Positions 25,644 to 34,995 of a stretch of DNA of 64,000 nucleotides are shown one piece after another. The position numbers and the translations under genes are program-made. Source of the DNA: an uncultured Lachnospiraceae bacterium (lineage in GTDB: Bacteria > Bacillota > Clostridia > Lachnospirales > Lachnospiraceae); contig CALWQT010000001.1 of NCBI GenBank assembly GCA_944383765.1, positions 124,001-188,000 of the forward strand, written 5' to 3'. The notes below the pieces were generated by a model. It was given only the letters and a program-made list of their open reading frames with translations. It did no database searches and was not told the origin of the DNA. How positions within the stretch are numbered: the first letter of the stretch is position 1; each line of letters begins with the position of its first letter.

Positions 25644-26178
25644 GCTTGTGACGGGAGGCAGCGGGAGCGGAAAATCTGCTTATGCGGAAGACTGGATCGT
25701 CTCCATGGGGATTGAAAAAAAGTACTATCTTGCAACTATGTATCCCTGGGATGAGGAGTGTAAAAAACGGATACAGAAACACCGTTTTATGAGAGCAGAA
25801 AAAGGGTTTCAGACCATTGAGCAATACCGGAATATAGAAGAAGCTCCCATAGAAACAGGAGCGTCTGTGCTGCTGGAATGTCTGTCCAATCTGACGGCGA
25901 ATGAATTTTTTGCACAGGAACGGCAGGAGGTGAACGGTTCTGTCTGGAAGGAAAAGGTGGAAGAACGGCTGGTTGCAGGAATCCGAAATCTGGAACAAAA
26001 GGCTTCTGAGCTGATCGTAGTAACCAATGAAATCTTTTCCGGCGGCAGTGATTACCCCCAGGAGACCATGGATTATCTGGAAGTTCTGGGAAAGGTTAAT
26101 GTCCGGCTGGCACAGATGGCGGGAGGCGTGACGGAGGTGGTTTATGGAATTCCGCTGTACTCTCCCATCTATCTATGA
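25636..26178 (+). CDS. cobU: Adenosylcobinamide kinase/guanylyltransferase
   Basis: 180 residues. CobU phosphorylates adenosylcobinamide and transfers GMP. The P-loop TGGSGSGKSAYAE, YLATMYPWDEE and the KHRFMRAEKGF segment with the GMP-accepting His region are present. The usual late motif (T)NEVGxGIVP is replaced by VTNEIFSGGSDYPQETM. A second, shorter CobU-like gene at 26993 retains DEVGCGVVP instead. The start at 25636 overlaps the cobT stop. Confidence 0.88.
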   Translation: MLRLVTGGSGSGKSAYAEDWIVSMGIEKKYYLATMYPWDEECKKRIQKHRFMRAEKGFQTIEQYRNIEEAPIETGASVLLECLSNLTANEFFAQERQEVNGSVWKEKVEERLVAGIRNLEQKASELIVVTNEIFSGGSDYPQETMDYLEVLGKVNVRLAQMAGGVTEVVYGIPLYSPIYL

Positions 26179-26219
26179 TAAACTATCAGATAAGAAACCA
26201 GAAACAGGAGGCACAAAAT

Positions 26220-26996
26220 ATGAACTGGCTGGGCAGTATGGTAATTGCCTTTTCTATGTATTCCAGAATTCCTATGCCCAAAGTAGAATGGACGAAAGAA
26301 CGGATGCGTTATGCCATGTGCTATTTCCCTCTGATAGGGGCAGTGATAGGTTTGGTATATGCAGGATATGGAATGGCGTCAGAAAAACTGGACATTCCCC
26401 AGACTGCCTATGCCTGTATGGGAACGGTGATTCCCCTTCTGATCACGGGGGGAATCCATATGGATGGGTATCTGGATACCTGTGATGCCCGCAGTTCCTA
26501 TGGCGACAGGGAGAAAAAACTGGAAATTTTAAAAGACCCGCATACAGGAGCATTTGCCCTGATTCATGGAGGCATTTATCTGTTGGTGTATACAGCAGTT
26601 TTTTCCATGATACCTCCCGGATTCCTAAGCTGTGTGGGCGGAAGCTGTATCTTAAGCCGGGCGCTGTCCGGATATGGAGTAGTGGCATTTCCAAAAGCAA
26701 AAAACAGCGGACTGGCAGCGATGTTTTCAGATGGAGCAGAGAAACGTACCGTAAAAGCGGTCATGATACTCTATGCTATTGCTGCCGGGATATGGATGGC
26801 GGCAGCGGGAGGCGTGATTCTGGCTGCTGGCTGTGTGATGGTATCCGCAGTCATTTTTCTTGCTTACCGGAGAATGGCAGTGAGAGAATTTGGAGGGATT
26901 ACCGGTGATCTGGCCGGTTATTTTCTTCAGAGAGCAGAACTTGGGCAGCTGCTGATGATAGCGGTAGTGGCTATGGCAGGGGGAATAGGAACATGA
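26220..26996 (+). CDS. cobS: Adenosylcobinamide-GDP ribazoletransferase (cobalamin synthase)
   Basis: 258 residues, integral membrane. CobS joins the activated corrinoid and the alpha-ribazole nucleotide. The family start GSMVIAFSMYSRIPMP and the GGIHMDGYLDTCDA and ILKDPHTGAFA motifs, with Asp residues for Mg binding, are clear. About six hydrophobic segments follow. The start at 26220 has AGGAGG; the frame opens at 26175 inside cobU. It overlaps the next gene by four bases. Confidence 0.93.
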   Translation: MNWLGSMVIAFSMYSRIPMPKVEWTKERMRYAMCYFPLIGAVIGLVYAGYGMASEKLDIPQTAYACMGTVIPLLITGGIHMDGYLDTCDARSSYGDREKKLEILKDPHTGAFALIHGGIYLLVYTAVFSMIPPGFLSCVGGSCILSRALSGYGVVAFPKAKNSGLAAMFSDGAEKRTVKAVMILYAIAAGIWMAAAGGVILAAGCVMVSAVIFLAYRRMAVREFGGITGDLAGYFLQRAELGQLLMIAVVAMAGGIGT

Positions 26997-27355
26997 TATT
27001 GGTCGTGGGAGGTGCTTTTCAGGGGAAAGGCAGATTTGCAGCAGAACTGGCAGAAACTATGAAAGAGCGGCACACGGAATGTGCTGTAATCTTAAATGTG
27101 CATCAGATGGTCAGGGAATGGCTGGAACGGGGAGAAAAGGCAGAACAGGAAGTGATCCGTGATCTGGCTGGAAAGCTGGCAGCAGAAAATCCCCAGGGAA
27201 TTTTTACCATGGACGAGGTGGGGTGTGGAGTCGTGCCGGTGTCCAGAGAGGAACGGCAGTACCGGGATGCGGTAGGCTGGGCCGGGCAGCAGCTGGCGGC
27301 ACAGGCAGATATGGTATACCGTGTGGTTGCAGGTATTCCGGTAAAAATCAAGTAG
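26993..27355 (+). CDS. Second, short CobU-like protein
   Basis: 120 residues with a CobU-type fold: N-terminal VVGGAFQGKGRFAAELA (P-loop variant GGAFQGKG instead of GGARSGKS), TMDEVGCGVVPVSREER, YRDAVGWAGQQLA and a final YRVVAGIPVKIK. It lacks the central ATA-x-D and HR segments where CobU binds GMP. It may be a kinase-only paralogue or a partner of the full CobU at 25636, whose late motif is aberrant. Its start overlaps the cobS stop. Confidence 0.75.
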   Translation: MILVVGGAFQGKGRFAAELAETMKERHTECAVILNVHQMVREWLERGEKAEQEVIRDLAGKLAAENPQGIFTMDEVGCGVVPVSREERQYRDAVGWAGQQLAAQADMVYRVVAGIPVKIK

Positions 27356-27368
27356 GAGATAGAGAAGA

Positions 27369-28328
27369 TTGGAACTGATTGTAGGATTTTTGTTGGATAG
27401 GCTGCTGGGTGATCCCCACAGATGGTATCATCCGGTGCGGTCTATCGGAACAAGTATTTCGGTTTGTGAGAAATATCTGAGGAAGATATTTCCTCAGAAC
27501 AGAAAAGGGGAATTGGCAGGAGGAATCGTGCTGGCAGCAGTGATACTGACTGGCAGTGGTATGGTTCCCTGGATCTTGCTGATTCTGGCGGAACGTATTC
27601 ATCCATGGATGAGATTTTGTCTGGGATCAGTCATGTGTTATCAGCTTCTGGCTGCCAGGTCGCTGAAAGATGAGAGCATGCGTGTGTATCAGGAACTGGA
27701 ACGTGGAGACCTGGAAGGAGCCAGAAAAGCAGTTTCCATGATCGTAGGAAGAGATACAGAACAGCTGACAGAAGAAGGAATCATCAAAGCAGCTGTGGAG
27801 ACAGTAGCAGAGAATACCTCAGATGGAGTGATCGCGCCCCTGCTTTATATGGCAGTGGGAGGCCCGGTGGCTGGCTTTTTGTATAAAGGAATCAATACCA
27901 TGGATTCTATGGTAGGCTATCACAATGCGGCTTATGAGTACTTTGGAAAAGCCGGCGCCAAACTGGATGATGTGGTAAACTGGATTCCGGCCCGTTTATC
28001 TGCAGTCGTCATGATCGTGGCAGCTGCGGTAAAAGGAATGGATTGGAAACAGGCTATAAAAATTTATCGAAGAGACAGAAAAAATCATAAGAGTCCGAAT
28101 TCTGCTCAGACAGAAGCTGTTTGCGCCGGAGCTTTGGGAGTAGAACTGGCAGGGAATGCCTTTTATTTTGGAAAGCTGGTGGAAAAGCCTGTCATCGGGG
28201 ATCCGGTCCGGCCTGTTGAGAAGGAAGATATCCCACGGGCAGGGGGACTGATGTATGCTACGGAGTGGATCGTATTAGGATTGGCAGTGGGAATCCGGGC
28301 AGTTATGTTTCTGCTGGGAAGCCAGTAA
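27369..28328 (+). CDS. cbiB: Adenosylcobinamide-phosphate synthase
   Basis: 319 residues from a TTG start with GGAGATAGAG upstream. This membrane protein attaches the aminopropanol phosphate arm to adenosylcobyric acid. Motifs: GFLLDRLLGDPHRWYHPVRSIG, GRDTEQLTEEGI, AETVAENTSDGVIAPLLY and DSMVGYHNAAYEYFGK. Several membrane helices. It acts directly with the product of the next gene, CobD. Confidence 0.93.
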   Translation: MELIVGFLLDRLLGDPHRWYHPVRSIGTSISVCEKYLRKIFPQNRKGELAGGIVLAAVILTGSGMVPWILLILAERIHPWMRFCLGSVMCYQLLAARSLKDESMRVYQELERGDLEGARKAVSMIVGRDTEQLTEEGIIKAAVETVAENTSDGVIAPLLYMAVGGPVAGFLYKGINTMDSMVGYHNAAYEYFGKAGAKLDDVVNWIPARLSAVVMIVAAAVKGMDWKQAIKIYRRDRKNHKSPNSAQTEAVCAGALGVELAGNAFYFGKLVEKPVIGDPVRPVEKEDIPRAGGLMYATEWIVLGLAVGIRAVMFLLGSQ

Positions 28329-28346
28329 TAGAAAGGAGGAGAACTT

Positions 28347-29390
28347 ATGGCAGAATACCAGCATGGAGGAGATATTTACAGCCAGAAAGTGGAATTGGAC
28401 TATTCCGCCAATATCAGTCCTCTGGGAATGCCGGAGAGTGTCAGACAGGCTGTGAGACAAGCGGTGGACCGGGCGGATGTGTATCCGGACAGCCGGTGTG
28501 ACAGGCTTCGGAGAGAACTTGCAGATTTCCATGGCGTGAAGAAGGAAATGATGATATGCGGAAATGGAGCAGCTGACCTGATTTTTCAGATGGTCCTGGC
28601 AGCGAAGCCGGTCTCTGCTTCTGTAATGGCTCCTGGATTTTCGGAATATGAACAGGCATTAAAAGCATTTGGCTGTCCGGTGGTGCGGTATATGCTGAAA
28701 AAAGAAGATGGATTTCAGTTTTCTCTGGAAGATTGGGAAAAGGCTTTGCCTGATCATGGCGGAATTGCTTTTTTCTGTAATCCCAATAATCCCACCGGAT
28801 TGACGGCAGGAAAAGAAACCGTAAGAAAGATGGCAGAGATCTGCCGGGACAGAAAGATGATTCTGGTGATCGATGAATGTTTTAATGAATTTCTGGACCA
28901 GCCGGAATCCTGCAGTTTTCTGGATCAGGCGGAGAAATATGAAAATGTTTTTATCCTGAAAGCATTTACCAAGCTGTATGCCATGGCGGGACTGCGCCTG
29001 GGATATGGAATCTGTGCCAATGAAAGGCTTCTGGAGCAAATGGAACTGGTGCGGCAGCCATGGAGCGTGTCTACCCTTGCCCAGGCAGGAGGAATGGCAG
29101 CACTGAAAGAAACGGAATACGTGAAAATGGTGCAGAAAACGGTAAAAAAGGAACGGGATTACCTGAAGTCAGGGCTTAGGGCTCTGGGATTTCGGGTATG
29201 GGATTCTAAAGCAAATTATATTTTCTTTCAGGGACCGGAGGGATTAAAGGAAAAGCTTCTGGAACGCAGAGTACTGATCCGGTCCTGCGGAAACTATCAT
29301 GGACTGGACGGGACGTATTACCGCATTTGTGTAAAAACAAGAGAGGACAATGAAAAGCTGCTAGGTGTGTTGGAGGAAGAAATAGGATGA
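28347..29390 (+). CDS. cobD: Threonine-phosphate decarboxylase (PLP-dependent)
   Basis: 347 residues, aminotransferase fold type I. CobD makes (R)-1-aminopropan-2-ol phosphate from threonine phosphate for CbiB. The start YQHGGDIYSQKVELDYSAN, CNPNNPTGL and the PLP-lysine motif FTKLYAMAGLRLGYG support CobD over histidinol-phosphate aminotransferase, as does the operon context. Ribosome site AAAGGAGGAG. The stop overlaps the ATG of the response regulator (ATGA). Confidence 0.9.
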   Translation: MAEYQHGGDIYSQKVELDYSANISPLGMPESVRQAVRQAVDRADVYPDSRCDRLRRELADFHGVKKEMMICGNGAADLIFQMVLAAKPVSASVMAPGFSEYEQALKAFGCPVVRYMLKKEDGFQFSLEDWEKALPDHGGIAFFCNPNNPTGLTAGKETVRKMAEICRDRKMILVIDECFNEFLDQPESCSFLDQAEKYENVFILKAFTKLYAMAGLRLGYGICANERLLEQMELVRQPWSVSTLAQAGGMAALKETEYVKMVQKTVKKERDYLKSGLRALGFRVWDSKANYIFFQGPEGLKEKLLERRVLIRSCGNYHGLDGTYYRICVKTREDNEKLLGVLEEEIG

Positions 29391-30982
29391 GTTTATATAA
29401 AATCATGCTGGTAGATGATGAGGAAGAGGTAAGAAAAAGTATCATAAAAAAGATCGATTGGGAAGATACCGGTTTTGAAGTGGTGGGAGATGCGGAAAAC
29501 GGGGAAGATGCCCTGGAAAAACTGGAACTCTGGGAGCCGGATGTGGTCTTTACCGATATTCGAATGCCCTATATGGACGGATTGGCACTGACGGAGAAAA
29601 TCCGGCAGCGTTTTCCGTCCATGAAAGTAGTGATTTTTTCCGGATTTGATGACTTTGAATATGCCCAGAGGGCTATCCAGCTGAATGTGACAGAGTATAT
29701 CCTGAAACCGGTCAATGTTGAGGAAATGACGGCAATCCTGAAAAAAATCCGGAGAAACTTAGACGAAGAAATTGCCATGAGACGGGATGTGGATCTTCTG
29801 AGAGAACGGTATATTGCCAGTCTGCCGATTATGCGGGAACATTTTTTAAATGATCTGGTGGAGGGAAATATGCCTCCCCAGGCGGCGGAAGAGAAGCTGA
29901 AGGAGTATGAGATTGATATCCTGGGAGCGCCGAAATGGCTTCTGTCCATTATCCATGTGGAAACGGAGGAACTTGATAAATCCATTCATCGGGAACTGAT
30001 CCCGATTTCTGTAAAGCAGCTGGTGGAAGAAAAGCTGGGGGCCTACTGCCGGTTTGTCATGTTTCATTCATCAGAAGAAATGGTGGCAATCTGTGCCATT
30101 GATGAAGGGATCACACAGACGGGACTGATTGAACTGCTCAGTGACATTTGTAAAGAATGCAGGAAAGTGCTGGAAGTGTCCATTACCATAGCTGTGGGCC
30201 AGAGCTGCAGCTCACTGCGGAATATAGACCGGTCTTTCCGTTCAGCCATGGACGCTCTGGGATACCGGGCAATCGTGGGAAGCGGAAGCGTGATCTATAT
30301 CAATGATGTGGAGCCAGTAAACCGTGGGAAGCTTCAGCTTGACCAGAGGGAAGAATCGGAACTGGTAGCAGCCATTAAGTTCGGACCGAAGGATAAAATC
30401 GAAACTGCCGTAGGACAGATTGTAGGGCGTATGGATGAGAAGGTCCATATCCGTCAGTATCAGGCTTATATTTTAAGTGTTGCCAGTACGGTGACCCAGC
30501 TGGTACAGCAGTATGACCTGAACCTTTCGGATATTCTGGATACGGACCGGGATTATTTTGAGGTCCTGAGCCAGATGAAGAAAAAAGAAGATTTTTATCA
30601 TTGGCTGCTTGCTGTGGCGGGACGGATCAATGACGCTTTGGGGGAAGAACGAGATAATACGGCTAAAAATGTGATCCGGGAGGCCAAACAGTATATTGAA
30701 GAAAATTACAGTGACCCGGAACTGTCAGTGGAAAAGATATGCCGTCATCTTCATATGAGCCCGGCTTATTTTTCCACTATATTTAAAAAGGAGACCGGTC
30801 AGACCTATATTACCTATCTGACGGAAGTAAGGCTTAACAAAGCAGTAGAACTTTTGAATAAAACAGATGATAAAACTTACATCATTGCCGCAAAAGTAGG
30901 ATACCAGGAACAGAATTATTTCAGTTATGTATTTAAAAAAAGGTTTGGCGTATCACCGACCAAGTACAGAGGAGCTAAATAA
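29387..30982 (+). CDS. YesN-type response regulator with AraC output domain
   Basis: 531 residues. An N-terminal receiver has the phospho-acceptor Asp57 (VVFTDIRMPYMDG) and the acidic pocket (VDDEEEV). A long middle region follows, then a C-terminal AraC-type double helix-turn-helix (SVEKICRHLHMSPAYFSTIF and the YFSYVFKKRFGVSPTKYR end). Partner of the YesM kinase encoded next. Likely activator of the downstream sugar-binding and mgl genes (inference from position). Its ATG overlaps the cobD stop, joining it to the cobalamin operon. Confidence 0.92.
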   Translation: MSLYKIMLVDDEEEVRKSIIKKIDWEDTGFEVVGDAENGEDALEKLELWEPDVVFTDIRMPYMDGLALTEKIRQRFPSMKVVIFSGFDDFEYAQRAIQLNVTEYILKPVNVEEMTAILKKIRRNLDEEIAMRRDVDLLRERYIASLPIMREHFLNDLVEGNMPPQAAEEKLKEYEIDILGAPKWLLSIIHVETEELDKSIHRELIPISVKQLVEEKLGAYCRFVMFHSSEEMVAICAIDEGITQTGLIELLSDICKECRKVLEVSITIAVGQSCSSLRNIDRSFRSAMDALGYRAIVGSGSVIYINDVEPVNRGKLQLDQREESELVAAIKFGPKDKIETAVGQIVGRMDEKVHIRQYQAYILSVASTVTQLVQQYDLNLSDILDTDRDYFEVLSQMKKKEDFYHWLLAVAGRINDALGEERDNTAKNVIREAKQYIEENYSDPELSVEKICRHLHMSPAYFSTIFKKETGQTYITYLTEVRLNKAVELLNKTDDKTYIIAAKVGYQEQNYFSYVFKKRFGVSPTKYRGAK

Positions 30983-31000
30983 GCAAAGAGGGGACCGGGT

Positions 31001-32776
31001 ATGAAACAGAAACTGACGGGAAGAAGCATACGGTATTCCATATTTGGATACTTTACCGTAACAGCATTGGTGATGGGTATTTTGATCGCTCTTTCCCTGA
31101 ACACCAGATTTACTTCCCAGCTTTCCGCAACCATGGAAACAGAAAGCCGGAGTATGGTGGACCAGGTGAGCCGTTCCGTGGAAGGATTTTTACGGAGCGT
31201 GATGAAACTGTCGGATTCCATTTACTATGGGGTGATCAAGAATTCAGATATTTCCCAGGAATCCATTAACCAGGACCTTATTCTGCTCTATGATAATAAT
31301 AAGGATCTGGTAGAAAATATTGCACTTTTTACAAAAGACGGAGAAATGATAGAGGCGGTTCCGGCGGCCAGGATGAATTCCTATACGGATATTGAACAGG
31401 AAACCTGGTTTACAGAGACTTTGGAACGCCCGGAGATCATGCAGTTTTCCATGCCTCATGTCCAATATTTATTTGAAGGGAGCGAAGGCCAGTATAAGTG
31501 GGTGATTTCCGTATCCAGAGCTGTGGAAATCACGGAAGGGCCTTTTACAACCCAGGGGGTTCTGTTGATCGATGTGAGATATGACAGCCTGGAACAGGCC
31601 ATGGGAGAAGTATCCATAGGAGAAGACGGATATCTGTATCTGATGAGCGGCGATGGGGAGATTATCTGCCATCCGAAAGCCCAGCTCATTGATGCCGGTC
31701 TGGTACAGGAAGATAATCTGAGAGTAGCTGGTTATCAGGAAGGCAGTTATCAGGAAAAGTTTGACGGAGAAGAGCGGATCACTACAGTAAAATCGATTGG
31801 GTACACCGGATGGAAAGCGGTAGGTGTCACTCCTGTAGGAAGCCTGACTCTGAATACTTTGAAGACCCGTCTGTTTGCCGTCTTTATCGTACTGCTATTT
31901 TTGCTGGTACTGGCTATGATCAACGCTTATATTTCTTCCAGGATCACAGACCCTATTAAAGAACTGGAAAAAAGCGTCAGCAAACTGGAAAAAGGGGACC
32001 TGGACACTCCGGTTTATGTGGGAGGTTCTTATGAAATCCGGCATCTGGGAGGTTCCATTCAGAGAATGGCCCTGAGGATCAAACAGCTGATGCGGGATAT
32101 TGAGCAGGAGCACGAATCGAAACGGAAAAGCGAGTTTGATACGCTTCAATCCCAGATTAATCCGCATTTTTTGTATAATACACTGGATATCATTGTCTGG
32201 ATGATAGAAAATGAGAAGAAGTCAGATGCTGTGCGTGTAGTCACAGCGCTGGCACGTTTTTTCCGTATCAGCCTGAGCAAGGGAAAGAGTATCATCACCG
32301 TAAAAGATGAGTTGGAGCATGTAAGGAATTATCTGATGATCCAGCAGATGCGTTTTAAAAATAAATTTACTTATACCATTCAGGCGGAAGATGAGGTTAT
32401 GGAACTGGCAAGTTTGAAGCTGATGCTGCAGCCGATGGTGGAAAATGCCATTTATCATGGAATGGAATTTATGGATGGAGACGGAGAGATACAGATACAG
32501 GTATGGAGAGAAGAAGATGATCTGTATCTGAAAGTAAGTGATAATGGTCTTGGAATGACAGAAGATCAGGTGGAAAATCTGTTTAAAGACGGGAGTCATG
32601 TGGCGTCTAAAAGAGGTTCCGGGATTGGTGTCCGCAATGTGAATGAGAGAGTGCATCTGTATTTTGGAGAAAGTTATGGTGTACGGATACAGTCGGAGCC
32701 AGATGAGGGAACGGATGTGATTATCCATCTGCCGGCCATTCCTTACAGTGAAATTTTGAAGAAGGAAGGAAAATGA
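31001..32776 (+). CDS. YesM-type sensor histidine kinase
   Basis: 591 residues. A membrane helix near 10-30, an extracytoplasmic sensing region (about 35-285, Cache-like), and a second helix (about 287-312) are followed by HAMP. Then comes the His_kinase box SQINPHFLYNTLDIIVWMI with the phosphorylated His, and an HATPase with NAIYHGM, DNGLGM and GIGVRNVNERV. This is the YesM/LytS kinase class, usually paired with AraC-type regulators in carbohydrate control. The stop overlaps the next gene, so the kinase is coupled to a sugar-binding protein. Confidence 0.92.
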   Translation: MKQKLTGRSIRYSIFGYFTVTALVMGILIALSLNTRFTSQLSATMETESRSMVDQVSRSVEGFLRSVMKLSDSIYYGVIKNSDISQESINQDLILLYDNNKDLVENIALFTKDGEMIEAVPAARMNSYTDIEQETWFTETLERPEIMQFSMPHVQYLFEGSEGQYKWVISVSRAVEITEGPFTTQGVLLIDVRYDSLEQAMGEVSIGEDGYLYLMSGDGEIICHPKAQLIDAGLVQEDNLRVAGYQEGSYQEKFDGEERITTVKSIGYTGWKAVGVTPVGSLTLNTLKTRLFAVFIVLLFLLVLAMINAYISSRITDPIKELEKSVSKLEKGDLDTPVYVGGSYEIRHLGGSIQRMALRIKQLMRDIEQEHESKRKSEFDTLQSQINPHFLYNTLDIIVWMIENEKKSDAVRVVTALARFFRISLSKGKSIITVKDELEHVRNYLMIQQMRFKNKFTYTIQAEDEVMELASLKLMLQPMVENAIYHGMEFMDGDGEIQIQVWREEDDLYLKVSDNGLGMTEDQVENLFKDGSHVASKRGSGIGVRNVNERVHLYFGESYGVRIQSEPDEGTDVIIHLPAIPYSEILKKEGK

Positions 32777-33750
32777 TGTCTGGAAAAGAAAAAATATTAT
32801 GGGGACTGGCTGTCTGTGTGCTTGTGTTCTTATACCTGGCATCATCCACAAACCTGATCATTAAGGAAAAAAAGGTTCAGATCCACCGGGTATCCATTAT
32901 TTTAGATGATGTGAATGACAGTTATTATCAGAATTTTAAGAAAGGGGTAGAGCAGGCTGCAAGAGAATATCATGTGGATACCAGTTATATTACTCTTTAT
33001 GAGGAGGATAACAGCAGCCAGCAGATAGAACTGGTAAAAAGAGAAATCAATGACCAGGCAGAAGCAGTGGTGATCGTGCCGGTTAACAGGGAAGCGGTGG
33101 AAAAGGAATTTGGGGAAAAGAAATGGAGCACACCGATCATAGCAGTAGGTTCGGGAACATTTGGAGATTCGGTAAATTCCAATATCTATACGGATTGTTA
33201 TGAAGCTGGAAGAATGTTGGCGGGAGAGGCGCAGCAGGAATTAGGAAGCGAAGTGGTGTATTATCTGTTTGCTCAGGATTTTTCATGGGGCAACAGTCAG
33301 CTGGTCTTTGATGGCGTAAAGAATGTATTGGAAGAGGCAGGGGCTGAATACATAGTCAAGGAAAAATCGGAAGGTCAGGATTTTCGGTCTGTCATAGAAA
33401 GCATGGTATACCCGGCCACAACCCAGAAGGTGGCACTGATCGCTCTTGACCGGGAAAGTCTGACGGAAATTTCGGATATTTTTAAAGTAAATGAAGGATA
33501 TCGTCTCCATGTGGAGGGAGTGTATGGCGTGGGGAGTACCACATCCCTGCTCAACAGTCTGGAGTCCGGGATTATCGATGGCCTGATCACCCAGAATCAG
33601 TATCTTAGCGGATATCTCAGTATCCAGAAGGCAGTGGAGGCGATAGGCATTCCCAATCTGAAAGAAAATGTGAAGCTGGATTCCTATTATATTACCAGAG
33701 AAAATATGAGATCCAGAGAATATGAGAGAATGCTATATCCTATGGAATAA
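32773..33750 (+). CDS. Membrane-anchored sugar-binding-like protein
   Basis: 325 residues. An N-terminal membrane helix (about 8-25) without lipobox or clear cleavage site precedes a periplasmic-binding-protein (RbsB/LacI-type) domain: VSIILDDVNDSYYQNFKKG, AVVIVPVN, SNIYTDCYEAGRM. No transporter genes lie between it and the kinase. Its start overlaps the YesM stop (ATGA), so I infer that it presents ligand to YesM rather than serving transport. Confidence 0.8.
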   Translation: MMSGKEKILWGLAVCVLVFLYLASSTNLIIKEKKVQIHRVSIILDDVNDSYYQNFKKGVEQAAREYHVDTSYITLYEEDNSSQQIELVKREINDQAEAVVIVPVNREAVEKEFGEKKWSTPIIAVGSGTFGDSVNSNIYTDCYEAGRMLAGEAQQELGSEVVYYLFAQDFSWGNSQLVFDGVKNVLEEAGAEYIVKEKSEGQDFRSVIESMVYPATTQKVALIALDRESLTEISDIFKVNEGYRLHVEGVYGVGSTTSLLNSLESGIIDGLITQNQYLSGYLSIQKAVEAIGIPNLKENVKLDSYYITRENMRSREYERMLYPME

Positions 33751-33766
33751 AACAGGGGGAAGGATT

Positions 33767-34810
33767 ATGAGAAAACGTGGGAAGTTGTATATGGGGACTA
33801 TCTCTCTGCTGGCGATTTTCGGAATGATCGCAGGGATTACAGTACTGTGGACCAGGGCTGAGAAGGGGGAATCGGAGATGAAGGATTCCATTCGGCTTGG
33901 AGTAAGCGTATACCGTTGGGAAGATGCTTTTGTGACGACTCTGCGCACGGAACTGGAAGAACAGGTGAAAGAGTATGAACGCCAGACAGGGAAAAAAGTA
34001 ATTTTGGATATTATGGATGCAAAAGAAAATCAGAGTATCCAGAACAGTCAGGTGGACAGATTTATTTCTCTGGGCTGTGACGCCCTGTGCATCAATATGG
34101 TGGACCGGTCCGCAGCCAGCAATATTGTGGACAAGGCAATGGCTGCTGATGTACCTGTGGTATTTTTTAACCGGGAGCCGGTGGAAGAGGATATGGACAG
34201 GTGGGACAAACTCTATTACGTGGGAGCCGATGCAAAAGAATCAGCGGTGATCCAGGGAACCATACTGGCAGATGCTTATGATGAAAATCCCGGAAGCCTG
34301 GATCTGAACGGAGATGGAGTGGTGAAATATGTCCTTCTGGAAGGGGAGAGCAATCACCAGGATTCTCTGGTACGGACAGAATGGTCTATCCAGACCCTGA
34401 AAGACAGGCAGGTACCCATTGAAAAAGTCACAGGCGGAATTGCCAACTGGGACAGGAGCCAGGCCTCTGCGTTTATGGAACAGTGGCTGAAACAGTATCC
34501 GGATGAAATTGAACTGGTGATCAGTAATAATGATGAGATGGCGTTGGGAGCTATCGAAGCGATGGAACGTTCAGGCGTGATGAAAGATATTAAAGTAGTG
34601 GGAATCGATGCCACGCCTGCGGCTCTGGAGGCAGTAGAAGAAGGAAAACTTATGGGAACGGTAAATCAGGACATTGAGTCTTATGCCGGTACGATCTTTG
34701 ATATCGCCAGGTGTCTGGCATATGGGGATTCTGTAGAAGAGACGGTGGAACTGGAAGGAGGGAAATATTACCGCAGCCCTCAGAAAGCTGTAACAGCAAA
34801 AGACTTTTAA
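33767..34810 (+). CDS. Membrane-anchored galactose-binding-like protein
   Basis: 347 residues from ATG 33767 (GGGGGAAGG upstream). An N-terminal helix (about 9-28) lacks a lipobox Cys. The rest is a galactose/glucose-binding-protein fold closely similar to the MglB encoded next: VPVVFFNREPVEED, YYVGADAKES, SNNDEMALGAIEAM. It keeps the Ca-binding-loop-like DLNGDGVVKYV. A second anchored sugar receptor with the kinase operon; a sensing role is inferred. Confidence 0.85.
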   Translation: MRKRGKLYMGTISLLAIFGMIAGITVLWTRAEKGESEMKDSIRLGVSVYRWEDAFVTTLRTELEEQVKEYERQTGKKVILDIMDAKENQSIQNSQVDRFISLGCDALCINMVDRSAASNIVDKAMAADVPVVFFNREPVEEDMDRWDKLYYVGADAKESAVIQGTILADAYDENPGSLDLNGDGVVKYVLLEGESNHQDSLVRTEWSIQTLKDRQVPIEKVTGGIANWDRSQASAFMEQWLKQYPDEIELVISNNDEMALGAIEAMERSGVMKDIKVVGIDATPAALEAVEEGKLMGTVNQDIESYAGTIFDIARCLAYGDSVEETVELEGGKYYRSPQKAVTAKDF

Positions 34811-34842
34811 AGGGGCTTTTGTGTAAAATTTATTAAAAAAAT

Positions 34843-34958
34843 GTCGATAGAAGGGAATGGATTAAAAAAATACCGAATAGTAAATAAAATCATAGGTGAA
34901 TCGAAAAAAATCATATAGAAAAGTGCACAAACCCATGATATACTGTGAACGTCGATAG
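34843..34958 (+). promoter_or_regulatory. mglB upstream region with extended -10 and GTCGATAG repeat
   Basis: An extended -10, TGA-TATACT (TATACT at 34939-34944), without a good -35 lies 51 bases before the mglB ATG, the pattern expected for an activated promoter. The octamer GTCGATAG occurs at 34843-34850 and again at 34951-34958, around the predicted transcription start. It may be a regulator site. The rest of the 185-base gap is AT-rich without further structure. Confidence 0.45.
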
Positions 34959-34995
34959 GACAAAGTGCCTAATCAAAATAAGGGAGGAAACAAAC

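Noticed and set aside
34944..34960. Catabolite-repression (cre) site at the mglB promoter
   Set aside because: TGTGAACGTCGATA matches only part of the cre consensus and lacks the second half.
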